64,000 bases of DNA. Origin: Siphonodentalium dalli. Taxonomy: Eukaryota; Mollusca; Scaphopoda; Gadilida; Siphonodentaliidae. The position numbers and the translations under genes were made by a program. This document shows positions 23,781-35,540 of this stretch, in pieces (the stretch's first letter is position 1; every line of letters starts with the position of its first letter). The stretch is from assembly GCA_032622095.1 (NCBI GenBank), contig CP136064.1, positions 258,705,863 to 258,769,862 on the forward strand. Reading direction: 5' to 3'. The notes beneath the pieces are model-generated. The model saw only the letters and a program-made list of their open reading frames with translations, ran no database searches and was not told where the DNA came from.

Positions 23781-24004
23781 TGCTTATCTATATCTTTTAA
23801 TTTTTTTTGCAATCATTTTATCCTATTTTTGAATGTCATTTTCGAGGTCATTGGCAAACTTAAAGAATTCATTCAACAAACGCAATTTGAGACATAAATA
23901 TCTAAATAATTCAATAACTGCTGCGCAGTTTATTGAAAGGGATGCAATCAATTTGTATCTTCCAAGTTGCAATCGTTTTGAGGAACCAAGATGTCCGTTA
24001 ACCA

Positions 24005-24275
24005 TTTCTATACTAAATACTCATTGACGAGTAGTTAATTTATATGAAATGTTCATATAATAAGTTCAATAAATGTGTTGAACTTATTATCAGAACATTA
24101 CCCACCAATGAATATGAATCATTTTTCTCTTCTATAATATTATCTGATTTTCTGTCTGTCGATGTTTTATTACCTGAACACCCTCCAAATGCATACTAAA
24201 CAGTTCCATTACGTGTATAGCTTGATGGGAGAATCCATTTAGTACAGAAAGTGTTAATGGAAGTCAGTTCAGAGA
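24005..24275 (+). mobile_element. Family C element relic, copy C1 (single-copy counterpart of the 68-bp satellite)
   Basis: Near 24005 it reads 'tttctatactaaatactcat', then 'tgacgagtagtta' and a 'gaaatgttcatataataag' segment, one degenerate copy of the 68-bp unit of the 58-61 kb array. A hairpin of AATAAGTTCAA type follows (24058-24090). The right end carries 'gagaatccatttagtacaga' near 24231. Copies at 55.6 and 61.0 kb share the right part. Confidence 0.65.
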
Positions 24276-24304
24276 ACCAGAGAGACCGATGAAAATAAAA
24301 CTCC

Positions 24305-24425
24305 CCATCTCGCGCGGTGTTCGCGTGGGGCGCCATCTTGAATTTATATCAGAGTCTACGTGATGACGAACACCTGGTCCTGGTTGCAGACAGCCTTTTT
24401 ACAACGATTTCTGAAAAAAGTGAGG
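24305..24425 (+). repeat. Dispersed repeat N, copy 2
   Basis: Matches 23500-23610, with 'cgccatcttgaatttatatca', 'acgtgatgacgaacacctgg' and 'ggttgcagac' conserved. Confidence 0.5.
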
Positions 24426-24627
24426 ATTGTATTCTTGAATACAATAACATGCTAACATATTATCTAGCACGAAGAAGACACGTGGGTACGTGGGTATATG
24501 TTTCCGTTGGGGGGGGGGGGTGTTAAGTGCCCACCTAGAAATTTGCAACTGCACCCACTTAAACCAGATGTTAACTCCCGAGTCGCACCCCCTCCCAATT
24601 TTCGAACTGGTACTTAAGCTTATCAAC

Positions 24628-25143
24628 TGTTGGAAAATTCCAACCTGACACCTCCCTAACGTTGGAAGTTTCCAATCTCACACCACCCTAACGTTGGAAG
24701 TTTCCAAGGTGACACCCCCCTCCTGACGTTGAAAGTTTCCAATCTGACACCCCTAACTTTGGAAGTTTCCAATGTGATACCCGATAACTTTGGAAGTTTC
24801 CAATCTGATACTCCTAACATTGGAAATTTTTAATCTGACCCCCATATCTTTGGCAGTTTCCAATCTGACACCTCCCTAACGTTGGAAGTTTCCAAGCTGA
24901 CACCCCTAACTTGGAAGTTTCCAATCTCATACCCCCTAACTTTGGAAGTTTCCAATCTGATACTCCTAAGGTTGGAAATTTCCATTCTGACACCCCCTAA
25001 CTTTGGAAGTTTCCAATCTGACACCCCAGATGTTGGAAGTTGGAAGTTTCCAATCTGACACCCCTAACTTTGTAAGTTTCCAATCTGTTACCCCCTAATG
25101 TTGGAAATTTCCAATCTGACACTCCCTAACGTTGGAAGTTTCC
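24628..25143. repeat. 31-bp minisatellite, about 16 units
   Basis: Units follow the pattern GTTGGAAGTTTCCAATCTGA followed by CACCCCCTAAC, with length variation in the C-run. GGAAGTTTCC is itself a short palindrome in each unit. No protein is expected. Confidence 0.9.
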
Positions 25144-26687
25144 GGCCAACTGATTTCCATTTCAATCCAAAATTTTGACCAGAAGTAAGCAAAAATGCGA
25201 CTGTTGGTCTAAAAAAATAAAAAATTCTCCCATGCACTAACAACTGATTCGAAATTCAAGCTATGAGAAAAATATCAACCTATTTTGGTGTGAAATTTCC
25301 AACTGATGTGATCTCAGGCATGAAATTTTGTTGAAAATTGTGACCACCCCACGTCGCATATCGCCACGCCCCTGACATACTTGACTCAGGGATGTCACTA
25401 GAAGTTCTTTCGTCGGAAGATATCCAAATTCGATTATCCAACTGCTCCCACCACGTTTGTTCAGACTAAATTCACAATTATGGGAAATTTCATTTGACGC
25501 GTCGGCATATAGGTTATAATTTAGCACGTCAAGCTCTCCAACTGTTCTCAGACATATCTAACAACGTATTGGGTGAATTTCATACCCAACCTCGGCACCT
25601 ATTGGAGTGGTATATCCATCGGTGACATCATGATATTTAGATAAACCGCGGAGTGCATTTAGTCACCCCACACCCACGCTACGCACCAGACGCTTAACGA
25701 CGGTATACTGCATATAAGCACGTGTATACGTATACACAATGACTTTAGTTAATGAATATATTAGAGAATAAAACATTTTTAAAAAAATCAAAAAAATCAC
25801 AGACTGTTCTAGAAAAAGTAATTGTTGTCCCACGGTCGTTACAATAATACAAAATTATACACACCACAGCCCGGCAACATGTGGAAAGCATACATATCAA
25901 CTGATATGCCATATGATGAAATCGAGCATACTACATTTCAACATCATTATTCTCCATCTTGAAAAAATGCCAGAACGGTGAAAAAACTTTACATAACCAA
26001 TACCTCACGCAAACCAAAGAAGCATTGCACCGTTGGTTTATAAACGGCATGTCGGAATGCACACAATGTACATTGGCTCATCTTGAATAAATTCGAGAGG
26101 AATCGTAAATTTGCAAATAAATCATTCTATAACGACAGGCACGTCTCTATGCTCTTTGTGTGTTTTTCTGGTTTATAATGTCGAGGCACCAATTGAGGAA
26201 TAATTGCTGGTGCTGACGAATGGAAATATAATTTTATCTGGAATATAGTCATGCATGAGCCCAACACCCACAAATCCGGCTTTCTTTAAAGGACATGCAA
26301 CCCAGGATCCAGTTGAAGGATCTAAATGTATATATATACGAGACTGTTGTGGAGAACAAACATTGTAGGCAGTAACTTTAAACCAATAAAGGTATATTTT
26401 CCCAAATAATATAATTCACACATAACATGTTAGTGATGGCACAGTGTGACATGAATTAATGGAGGCAAGCATCTTATCGTTCGGGTGGTCGTATATATAA
26501 TGTAAATCACAATGTACTTTGGGAATGCATTGCGCTATTTAATGGGCTTATAGAGTCGTATATGTGTATTTGCATACATGATACGCGTGAAATTGTACAA
26601 AATAGGACAATAAAACCAACATAATTGTAAAATTCTACTTGAAAAGGGGTCGTGTAGAGTATAGTCGATATCCGGGGTACGATAAAG
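25144..26687. other. Unassigned region
   Basis: No clear repeat, RNA gene or protein motif. The minus-strand frame 25261-25527 (88 codons) is not recognisable. Confidence 0.4.
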
Positions 26688-27030
26688 TCACTATCCGGCG
26701 AACGATACAGTCGCAATCCGGCGTTCGATACAGTTAGAATCCGGCGAACGATACAGTCGCAATCCGGCGTTCGATACAGTTAGAATTCGGCGTACGATAC
26801 AGTTATAATCCGGCGCCCGATACAGTCGGAATCCGGCGAACAATACAGTCGGAATTCGGCGTACGATACAGTCGGAATCCGGCGTACGATACAGTCGCAA
26901 TCCGGCGCACGATACAGTCGGAATCCGGAATACGATACAGTCGCAATCTGGCGCACGATATATACAGTCGGAATCCGGCGTACGATACAGTCGAAATCCG
27001 GCGTACGATACAGTCGAAATCTGGCGCACG
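26688..27030. repeat. 23-bp minisatellite, about 15 units
   Basis: Units of the form GATACAGTCGGAATCCGGCG plus 2-3 variable bases, with variants GTCGCAATC and GTTAGAATC. Three units make 69 bp, so the minus strand stays open for up to 121 codons. This is a period effect. The unit is CpG-rich compared with its surroundings. Confidence 0.9.
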
Positions 27031-27419
27031 GCTCCAAGCACGAGTCTAGAATCCAAGATATTCTAAAATGTATAGGGCGGTCTCAGACTTGTATAATTGT
27101 ACGGTGCCCGATAAACGACAAGGTCAATACACTTTTTTCGATATATTTTCTAAAGTTCTTGAGTTATTATTTCGTGATCCGTACGTCGAGATCTTGAGAT
27201 ATCATTTCTAGATCTCGAGACACTTAAGCCGAGATCTGGGAATATTATGTCGAGAGATTGACATTGCCGTACACCAGACACCGTAGCACAAACTGCACGT
27301 CAAAGTTCAGCCGCCTGGTACGCTGGCCTGACCACCAAATCAACGTACCCTGGTATCCCGGTCAACGTTCTTAGAGATGTTGGGTGCCCATGCAAATGAA
27401 CGATCGGGTACCATGGTAA

Positions 27420-28528
27420 ACATTTGGAGTGTATTCAAATCGACGACGTGGAGATCCATGGTAACCTCCTTGGTAAGCGATTGGAGTGAATTCAAATCAA
27501 CGACTTGCAGATCCATGGTATAACCTCCTTGGTAAGCGATTCGGGTGAATTCAAATCAACGACTTGGGGATCAATGGTAACCTCCATGGTAAGCGATTGG
27601 AGAGTAATCAAATCAACGACTTGGAGATCCATGGTATAACCTCCTTGGTAAGCGATTCGGGTGAATTCAAATCAACGACTTGGGGATCAATGGTAACATC
27701 CATGGTAAGCGATTGGAGAGTAATCAAATCAACGACTTGGAGATCCATGGTATAACCTCATTGGTAAGCGATTGGAGAGTAATCAAATCAACGACTTGCA
27801 GATCCATGGTATAACCTCCTTGGTAAGCGATTCGGGTGAATTCAAATCAACGACTTGGGGATCAATGGTAACCTCCATGGTAAGCGATTGGAGAGTAATC
27901 AAATCAACGACTTGGAGATCCATGGTATAACCTCCTTGGTAAGCGATTCGGATGAATTCAAATCAACGACTTGGGGATCAATGGTAACCTCCATGGTAAG
28001 CGATTTGAGAGTAATCAAATCAACGACTTGGAGATCCATGGTATAACCTCCTTGGTAAGCGATTGGGGAATAATCAAATCAACCACTTGCAGATCCATGG
28101 TAACATCCATGGTAAGCGATTGGAGAGTAATCAAATCAACGACTTGGAGATCCATGGTATAACCTCCTTGGTAAGCGATTGGGGTGAATTCAAATCAACG
28201 ACTTGGGGATCAATGGTAACATCCATGGTAAGCGATTGGAGAGTATTCAAATCAACGACTTGGAGATCCATGGTATAACCTCCTTGGTAAGCGATTTGGG
28301 GAATAATCAAATCAACCACTTGCAGATCAATGGTAACCTCCATGGTAAGCGATTGGAGAGTAATCAAATCAACGACTTGGAGATCCATGGTAACCTCCTT
28401 GGTAAGCGATTGGGGAATAATCAAATCAACCACTTACAGATCCATGGTATCATCCATGGTAAGCGATTGGAGAGTAATCAAATCAACGACTTGGACATCC
28501 GTGGCAACCTCCGCGGTAAACATTTTTT
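27420..28528. repeat. 58-bp minisatellite, about 19 units with alternating types
   Basis: Units carry GGTAAGCGATTGG, AATCAAATCAACGACTTG and GATCCATGGTATAACCTCC blocks. Two unit types (AGAGTAATC and GTGAATTC versions) alternate, giving a 116-bp higher-order repeat, as at 27855 and 27971. More diverged units flank it from about 27330 and to 28580. Short frames on both strands are by-products. Confidence 0.9.
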
Positions 28529-28589
28529 TTAGATCTTGGGTACCCAAAAATCAACAATTGGGAGCCCCACGGCACCTTGATTAAGGTTT

Positions 28590-29552
28590 TTTGGTATATT
28601 TGATACTCAATGTGAGAAAACCTCATATTTATTTAAGACTTTGGTTTGTTTAGCATTATTCTGAGACACCGAACTGTCCATTTAATTTGAAAATGTGCTA
28701 GATCAAGCCAGAATTAATTTTAACCTATCAAAACTAACTAAACTAAATAAAAAGTGTTAGATTGAATTACGAAAATATACGTCCTGGCAGTGGTTAGACC
28801 AACGAAGCAAGTGGAATGAACTCTGCATGGCAGTTCGATGGTATATATTGCAAGCAACAACGCAACGCCTACAGCTTCCGCACTGATTCATATTAGATGA
28901 CTGCATGTTGTGGAATTCGAGCATATAATTTTCTCTGACACGGCCGCATTTGCCTGGCCACGATTAATCTCTCACGTACCATGTGATAGTGAGATAGTGA
29001 GATATCAGCGATTGCAATGTTACCATGACATTTAGAGATATTTATGTTGGGAGCACCAGCACCAACCATTGCATAAAAGCTATATATAGGGTAGCTATAC
29101 CATGCGTAATAAACGAATATATTTATTATACGGATGCGAGTACATGAGTAAACTTCACAAGAGGGTGACTGTATATTTTTCGTCACATGACTGTTGCTCG
29201 GTGTACCATGCACATGCAATCTACAAAATCGTTCACCAGGATACCCCGAATTTCCAACATCGTTCATGCGGGTACCAGAGATCTCCATAACGCTGGTCAT
29301 GGTTCCGTGGATCTCTGCAAACTTTAAGGACATCAAAGCATGATGGAGCGCAAAATTCGTTGATTATATGTATAGGATTATAGGATACTCAGGATCTCAC
29401 AAAATATGATCAGAGTTATCCGGGTTTACAAACAAATCTTGATTATTGTCCCCCTCTGCACGTCTCATTTCTCCATATCACGAAAATGCATATCACTCTG
29501 AAAACGAATCGCACGAGGTTCTCATTTTGCATGGGTGTCTCCATGGCCATGG
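28590..29552. other. Unassigned region
   Basis: Contains a 147-codon minus-strand frame (28893-29336) with no recognisable domain and a dense set of short overlapping frames. No RNA gene or strong repeat seen. Confidence 0.4.
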
Positions 29553-30099
29553 ATCTACGTCACCAATCAAGTATATAACCCAAAAGCGGGACCTACGTCA
29601 CAAATCAAGTATCTAACCCAAAGCGGAACCTACGTCATCAATCAAGTCTCTAACCCAAAGCGGAACCAACGTCACCAATCAAGTCTCTAACCCAAAGCGG
29701 AACCTACGTCACCAATCAAATCTCTAACCCAAAGCGGAACCAACGTCACCAATCAAGTCTCTAACCCAAAGCAGAACCAACTTCACCAATCAAGTGTCTA
29801 ACCCAAAGCAGAACCCACGTCACCAATCGAGTCTCTAACCCAAAGCGGAACCTACGTCACCAATCAAGTCTCTAACCCAAAGCGGGACCTACGTCACAAT
29901 AAAGTCTCTAACCCAAAGCGGAACCTACGTCACCAATCAAGTCTCTAACCCAAAGCGGGACCTACGTCACCAATCAAGTCTCTAACCCAAAGCAGAACTT
30001 ACATCACCAATCAAGTCTCTAACCCAAAGCGGAACCTACGTCACCAATCAAGTCTCTAACCCAAAGCGGAACCTACGTCCTCAATCAAGTCTCTAACCA
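29553..30099. repeat. 37-bp minisatellite, about 14-15 units
   Basis: Units repeat CAATCAAGTCTCTAACCCAA followed by AGCGGAACCTACGTCAC. The period measured between 29644 and 29681 is 37 bp. Divergence is low, with units differing mostly by single bases. Confidence 0.9.
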
Positions 30100-32164
30100 A
30101 ATCGGTTCTGACGAGATCATTCACAAATCACATTCAAAAATCAGTAATCGTTAAAAATTATATTTATAACTGATATTTACAATAAAAATGAGTATCGATT
30201 GTACCCCGACTTTGAACATCAAACACACTTCAACCATTTGCTATCGATGTTCGTCAAATGCAGTAAATGAAAATAACTCATGTAACAAATATCTAGTTCA
30301 TCCATGCGCTGTATGAGTTCCAGATAGCAGCTATCCGAACGTCTGAAACGACGCTTATATAGATTACATTAGCGTCGAATAGGTTCCTGGGATGTAACTC
30401 GATTAAAGTAGATCCATCTTTTCCCGGTACATTTTCCAACAATAAAATGTTTTACAAAACTTATTTTCAAGGTACATTTTCTGTCCCGGTTCGTGAAAAA
30501 AAAATCGAAATATATTTCCGAGTGACAAAAGCTTTTGTTTACGGCGCGTCCACGTGTACCTGCACTAATATATCTGCAAGAAAATATCAGGTACAATTGT
30601 ACCCTGATATTTTCTTGCTGCAAAGATTACGTCCGCGAGAACGCGGTGGTTTTGTTGGCGTCGATTGAGCTCAATCAGAACTGTCGTGCTGGTTCAAGTG
30701 AATTGCGTCCGGTAAACAACCTATAGGATCCTATAGTCCATACTGGCAATTCATAACGTTAGGAAATTTCTGACTGTTGGCATGAATTACCGCAGACAGG
30801 CGGGTGAGACACCAACCGACCTGTAGCCACTCTCATGCACAAAGACCTTCTATATAATGAGAGAGTGGTCACGTTATTTGGAAATAGGTACACGCCTATG
30901 TTATATAATCATAGTACATGCATATGTGGGGTAACAATAGTCATTATGGTTTTGTGGGAAATCGGATGATCCCATCCCCATGAAGTTTTCTAGAATTGTG
31001 GATTTGGCTTGGTTCGTTGGATTACATATTGTGTATGTTACGTTACGAAACATACTGGGTGCATGTGGGGACATGCCCCCCCCCCAAATATGGTCAAAGT
31101 TTTCACAAGTTGGAAATGTCATACCTGACACAATATTAGTTGAAATTGTTCTGGTAGTCTGATTTTCTAACCAGTAGTGTATGTGGAATTTGTTATTTTA
31201 GATCGACATTTGCATTTCTTCCTACCTTTGGTCAAAATATTGGTTTGATATTTCCTCTATGTCCCTCCCTACCCGGTGTCCAGTCAAAAATTAAGTTAAA
31301 AAAAAGTCACGTGAGCTACCAAAGGCGAGGGGAGGGGTGCAAATTGATTTATGTGATCTTGGGAGTTTGGCCTGGTTCAAGGGGCGGGGTGAAGTTGGAA
31401 ATCCGATATGTACATCTCCGTCAACGGAAACCCTCTATAGATATACGTCCCTACACACATATCCATATAATTCTTCAGCGATTCTGTCAACCCATCTGAA
31501 ATGGAATTACGAAGTCAGTTGTGGAAACAGGCGATAATATTGATTGATCACAACTGGAGTGCGTGGACGGTTACCAGTGTATATCTTAGAGATTATTTAA
31601 CGGATACCGATGACCACCAATCGATGTGAACATGCACATATCACCCACATGCGACAACATACCAGTGCACTGCCTCCATCGGAAATTTTCCTGTATTTTT
31701 TTTTCATTGGTGTCAGCCCTTTCCTACAACCCACTTTTGGATGCTGTAATTCCGATGAAGAGCGTTTGTAGGGTTTGTGAGTTTGTAAGTAGATTACTAT
31801 CTGCCCATGCACAGTAGCTGTTTGCCTACGGTGCACGGGGTGGATACCACCACAGCAAGAAGCAAAGCCCCCATTTCAGGTCTCTCTATCTGAATCAGAG
31901 TTATTGTTTTTTTTAACTCGTTAATGTATCCATACATCGGTGGGAAGATGCACCCTTTTAATTTATTTGTAATTTGGCAGCGGACTGATATAATGGTGAT
32001 ACGAGTCTTGACATTTCTCATCAGGATTTGTCGTGAATCGGATAGCAAGAGAAACAAACAGCTATCGACTCAAGAGTATTTACTCTGTAAGGCAGCAGCA
32101 AATTAATGTCTGGTTTACGCAGCCCTCTTACAACTTATCCCTCAATACTGAAAAAAAAAACTTT
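30100..32164. other. Mostly unassigned region with a zero-loop palindrome
   Basis: Apart from the palindrome at 30576-30618 I see only short frames on both strands and C- or G-rich tracts such as 31078-31085. No gene could be supported. Confidence 0.4.
30576..30618. repeat. Near-perfect 43-bp palindrome
   Basis: GCAAGAAAATATCAGGTACA meets its inverted copy at a central CAATTG, with a single 1-base indel. There is no loop. It could be the core of a small element or a cruciform-prone site. Confidence 0.7.
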
Positions 32165-32760
32165 TTATACGAGAGAGAGATCTAATTTATTTACGTGACA
32201 GGTGTATGCATAATACAAAATAATGAGAACAATACAATAAATACCCGGCCTATAAGGCCTATATGTCACGCGTATTATGCTATTTTCGCATACGGATAAG
32301 GAATCTTTTTCGTATCGATTCCTGCAAAATAAAATTAAAACATACATTCTGATTTGTTGTATATATGTGTTAACCGTTACTATAGCAAGCATTTTAGTAT
32401 CTATACAACAAGTTCTTTCTTGTCTTGAAAGCGTCGGAGATGTATTCATATATTTGTAGTGGGTAATATATTTGTTCAATTAGTGCTTCATCAAACTTTC
32501 CTTCGGATACCAATTCAGAAATTCTATCAGGTAGAGATTTTAAGAGGGATACTCTGAGATCACGATAATAAGGGCAATGCGAGAGGAAGTGAGTCTCATC
32601 TTCGATATCTTTCAAGCTACATCTATAACACAAATGCGATTGGTTTGTGTTCGCGCTGGTTGAAAAGCCAACGAAAAACCCATCAGACGTTTTCATCCGA
32701 TCAGATTTCTGACTGCTTTTCAAATAAATTGTGGTGCTTGCTAAGCTATTTGTCAATTGT
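32165..32760 (-). mobile_element. 5'-truncated non-LTR retrotransposon (LINE) 3' end
   Basis: Read on the minus strand, the coding end (32394-32756) is followed by an untranslated tail with 'ggccttatag' and 'gggtatttattgtattgttc', resembling CR1/L2-type LINE 3' ends. The upstream part of the element is missing. Its broken 5' edge runs directly into the 47-bp array at 32760-33262. The clade assignment is from memory of such tails and is tentative. Confidence 0.65.
32394..32756 (-). pseudogene. C-terminal fragment of a LINE reverse-transcriptase polyprotein
   Basis: This 120-codon frame contains CYRCSLKDIEDETHFLSHC followed by PYYRDLR at about residues 43-68. The C-x2-C...H-x3-C pattern with E-T-HFL and P-x-Y-x-x-x-R is the usual C-terminal zinc-binding motif of many CR1, L2 and related LINE ORF2 proteins. 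The endonuclease and reverse transcriptase domains are absent, so it is a truncated, non-functional copy. The first ATG is arbitrary. In-frame sequence continues upstream as HTPEQLTNS, which is the part amplified into the adjacent array. Confidence 0.7.
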
Positions 32761-33262
32761 TCTGGCGTGTGTGATGCGTGTGTGGTGCTAAGCTATTTGT
32801 CAATTGTTCTGGCGTGTGTGATGCGTGTGTGGTGCTAAGCTATTTGTCAATTGTTCTTGCGTGTGTGGTGCAAAGCTATTTTCAATTGTTCTGGCGTGTG
32901 TGGTGCTAAGATATTTGTCAATTGTTCTGGCGTGTGTGATGCGTGTGTGGTGCTAAGATATTTGTCAATTTGTTCTGGCGTGCGTGATGCGTGTGTGGTG
33001 CTAAGATATTTGACAATTGTTCTGGCGTGTGTGATGCGTGTGTGGTGCTAAACTATTTGTCAATTGTTCTGGCGTGTGTGATGCGTGTGTGGTGTTAAGC
33101 GATCTTCAATTGTTCTGGCGTGTGTGATGCTAAGCTATTTGTCAATTGTTCTGGCGTGTGTGATGCGTGTGTGATGCGTGTGTGGTGCTAAGCTATTTTC
33201 AATTGTTCTGGCGTGTGTGATGCGTGTGTGGTTCTAATCTATTTGTCAATTGTTCTGACGGT
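32748..33262. repeat. 47-bp minisatellite, about 10-11 units, seeded by the LINE
   Basis: Units contain GCTAAGCTATTTGTCAATTG, TTCTGGCGTGTGTGATGCG and TGTGTGGTG. The first unit overlaps LINE coding sequence: the minus strand of the unit translates as HTPEQLTNSLA, continuous with the LINE frame. Some units are shortened and lack the second half. The array therefore probably arose by slippage at the truncated LINE's 5' edge. Confidence 0.85.
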
Positions 33263-33266
33263 GGTG

Positions 33267-33391
33267 CATAATTTTTAATTTTTATTTATTTCCCCTCCCA
33301 TAGCTACTTTTTTCCAACCCAAATTTTCGTAAACCAGACTATTTTATTGTTATGGCCTAAGTTCATTATATCAAATTGACTACTGAAAAAA
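33267..33391. repeat. Direct repeat flank, left copy
   Basis: Matches 34019-34135 in the same orientation. Shared blocks are 'tagctacttttttccaaccc', 'cgtaaaccag.ctatttt' and 'tggcctaagttcattatat'. The pair flanks a 630-bp segment holding AT-rich repeats and a hairpin module. Confidence 0.7.
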
Positions 33392-33394
33392 GAA

Positions 33395-33710
33395 TATGTT
33401 TTATAATTGTTAAAAAATGTAAGAAAAAATTATAAAAAGTTGTTAAAGAATGTAAGAAATCATGATAAATAAAATGATAAACATTGTTAAAGAATGTAAG
33501 AACAAATGATAAATCAAATGATAAAATTGTTAAAGAATGTAAGAACAAATGATAAAAATGACAAAATTGTTGAAGAATGTAAGAAATAATTAAGACAAAA
33601 TGATAAAAATTATTATAGAATGTAAGAAAAAATTCTAAAAATTATTTTTAAAAATGATAACAAATGTAAGAACGTAAGAAAAATTGATAAAAAAAATATA
33701 ACATATTGTT
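33395..33710. repeat. AT-rich irregular tandem repeat related to the family A spacer
   Basis: Repeats of 'aaattgttaaagaatgtaag' with variable 'aacaaatgataaa' linkers occur about eight times. The same motif is single-copy in the spacer between the two hairpins of family A. Here the spacer has been expanded and the left hairpin is missing. Confidence 0.7.
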
Positions 33711-33713
33711 AGG

Positions 33714-33831
33714 CCATTGCATTTTCTGATATATGCGAGGCGACCTAAGGTCGACTCCCATATATAAGAGAATGCATTGGCATAGGGACTTCAATGTTGC
33801 GCCAGCGTACCTCCCGCCTTGAAAGGATTAA
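33714..33831 (+). mobile_element. Solo hairpin of the A/B module with an alternative TTAA-type end
   Basis: A single degenerate hairpin lies at 33714-33781 and is followed by about 50 bp ending 'ctcccgccttgaaaggattaa'. The end resembles that of D2 at 21713, not family A. It is a truncated member of a third context for the hairpin module. Confidence 0.6.
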
Positions 33832-34018
33832 AGTATGAAGCATGTGGTCACAGCGGTGAAGAGTCTCTTTTTTGCTTTCACCTTAATATCTATTATTTAT
33901 TCATTTTTGTAGGAAGAAATACCTCAATTTATTTTTATAATTTGAGTTTGACTTTTTGTATTAAAAAATCATGTGAAATTCATGCACATTACTGCTATGT
34001 GTCAATGGATGCGATGGT

Positions 34019-34135
34019 GATGTATATATTTTTATTTTTTCCTTCCTATAACTACTTTTTCCAACCCAAATATTCGTAAACCAGGCTATTTTTTGTTGTG
34101 GCCTAAGTTCATTATATAAAATTGACTCAAAAAAG
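34019..34135. repeat. Direct repeat flank, right copy
   Basis: Counterpart of 33267-33391. The two copies could be duplicated host DNA or ends of a composite element. They lack LTR hallmarks such as TG...CA ends and a primer-binding site. Confidence 0.65.
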
Positions 34136-35340
34136 ATTATTTACTGCATAGAGTTTACGACTGGAATCATCAGCTCACAGACCATTCTATTTTACCGTGT
34201 GGCTAACATATGGCCACGGAAGTGCACATGGCAGCACAGGAATGTAGGTCAAAGTTACACTCATACAAAAAATCTCAACACAATACTGGAGCGTGAGTGA
34301 GAAAACACCGATATGATAATAGGATAAACCGGAGATGAGGCGGTAACCTTGGTCCCGCGCATGTGCCGTTTACGATACTCGTTTATATATCACACAAACT
34401 GGTATATAACCTGAGAGAAACAACGGTATATCTGTTGAAGATCATCCTTCCGATATGACAACATTTAAATTTATTAACGAAAGAGTTGAAAATGTCAACC
34501 ATTAAATCTAAGCTTTATTGAAATTCGATTCATAATTTTTTAATTTAAAAAAAAAATATTCTACCACTTTAATTTTTTTGGTCGGGTGGAAAAGTTTACA
34601 GGTTTCTCGCTGAAAATATACGGAAATGTCGTTGGAAAATATCGAGAGGTCATACCAGGTCACGCTCAGCTGTGGCCCCGACGATCGATAACTGATATTC
34701 GGGATGAGAGAATCGGCATTCAATTGGCATAATCTTGTATATTGTGTGCGCATACATTCTATTTTCTATTTCGCAACATGTGTAATATATACTGCTTTTG
34801 TTTATTGAAATAGAACATTGCTACAGCTATAGAACTTGCCGATAATCAGGGTACATGTGCATTTAGATGTTTCAACTGCATGTAATTGGTGCCATATCCC
34901 AGAGTGACCATATACATTCTAATGCTCATATTTAGTAGGATTATATAGTCACAGTATGGAAAATTCAAATGTTTGAAAAATTCGAGGCGACACATGTTGG
35001 GAATTCCCAGATCGAATACGGACAACCAATATTTTGGACTTTATAATTTCAACCATTAGGTTTTAGATAAGTAGTGTTGTTATTGTGAGTGGATGATACG
35101 GTGACACAAACTCCATGCAGTGTTTACCTCCCTTGATGACTCGATAAGATAAGACCGCTGTTACCGGTGACGCTTTACTCACATTTGGTGGACTTCCACG
35201 ATATTCATATATACCAAGCGAACAGAGCCACGTGTTGCCCCAAATCAAGCGCACAAAATATCTAATACAGTTTGTGTAATTTCGTTCATTAAGTTTGGAA
35301 AGTCCCCACCAAAGAACTATTTCGCGCAATGCAGTGCTTT
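34136..35340. other. Unassigned region
   Basis: No repeat or gene recognised. The minus-strand frames 34508-34753 and 35063-35329 show no motif. Confidence 0.4.
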
Positions 35341-35344
35341 GGTT

Positions 35345-35540
35345 CTCCGGTTATTTTATCAAAACAAATGTCTAAACGCACATGGTAAACCTCAGTCAAA
35401 TAATAAGTCAAAGAAGTTCTAATTGGCTATCATTTTGCTGAGCAGCATGCAAACATCGCCGACAAGACCTATACCGCTATTAGTATCCGTTATGTAAGTA
35501 CTTGTTAGCGAGGGAAATCTTCTCGGTTACAATGTTTCGG
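35345..35540 (+). repeat. Repeat related to the interior of family D
   Basis: Matches 15780-15970 in the same orientation: 'ttattttatcaa.acaaa', 'taaacgcacatgg', 'aagtcaaa.aagttctaatt' and 'atcgccgacaa'. Probably a relic of an element that also contributed to D1. Confidence 0.5.

Noticed and set aside
24628-25143. CRISPR-like array
   Set aside because: Units of 31 bp repeat without unique spacers. This is an ordinary minisatellite in a eukaryotic setting.
26691-27056. 121-codon minus-strand repeat protein
   Set aside because: Produced by the 23-bp minisatellite. Two frames are open at once with the same repeat peptide and there is no supporting exon structure.
28131-28433. Overlapping frames of up to 109 codons across 27.5-28.6 kb
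   Set aside because: They lie in the 58-bp array and repeat every unit pair. Frames are open on both strands.
33267-34135. Direct repeats as LTRs of a retrotransposon
   Set aside because: No TG...CA termini, primer-binding site, polypurine tract or gag/pol remnants between them.
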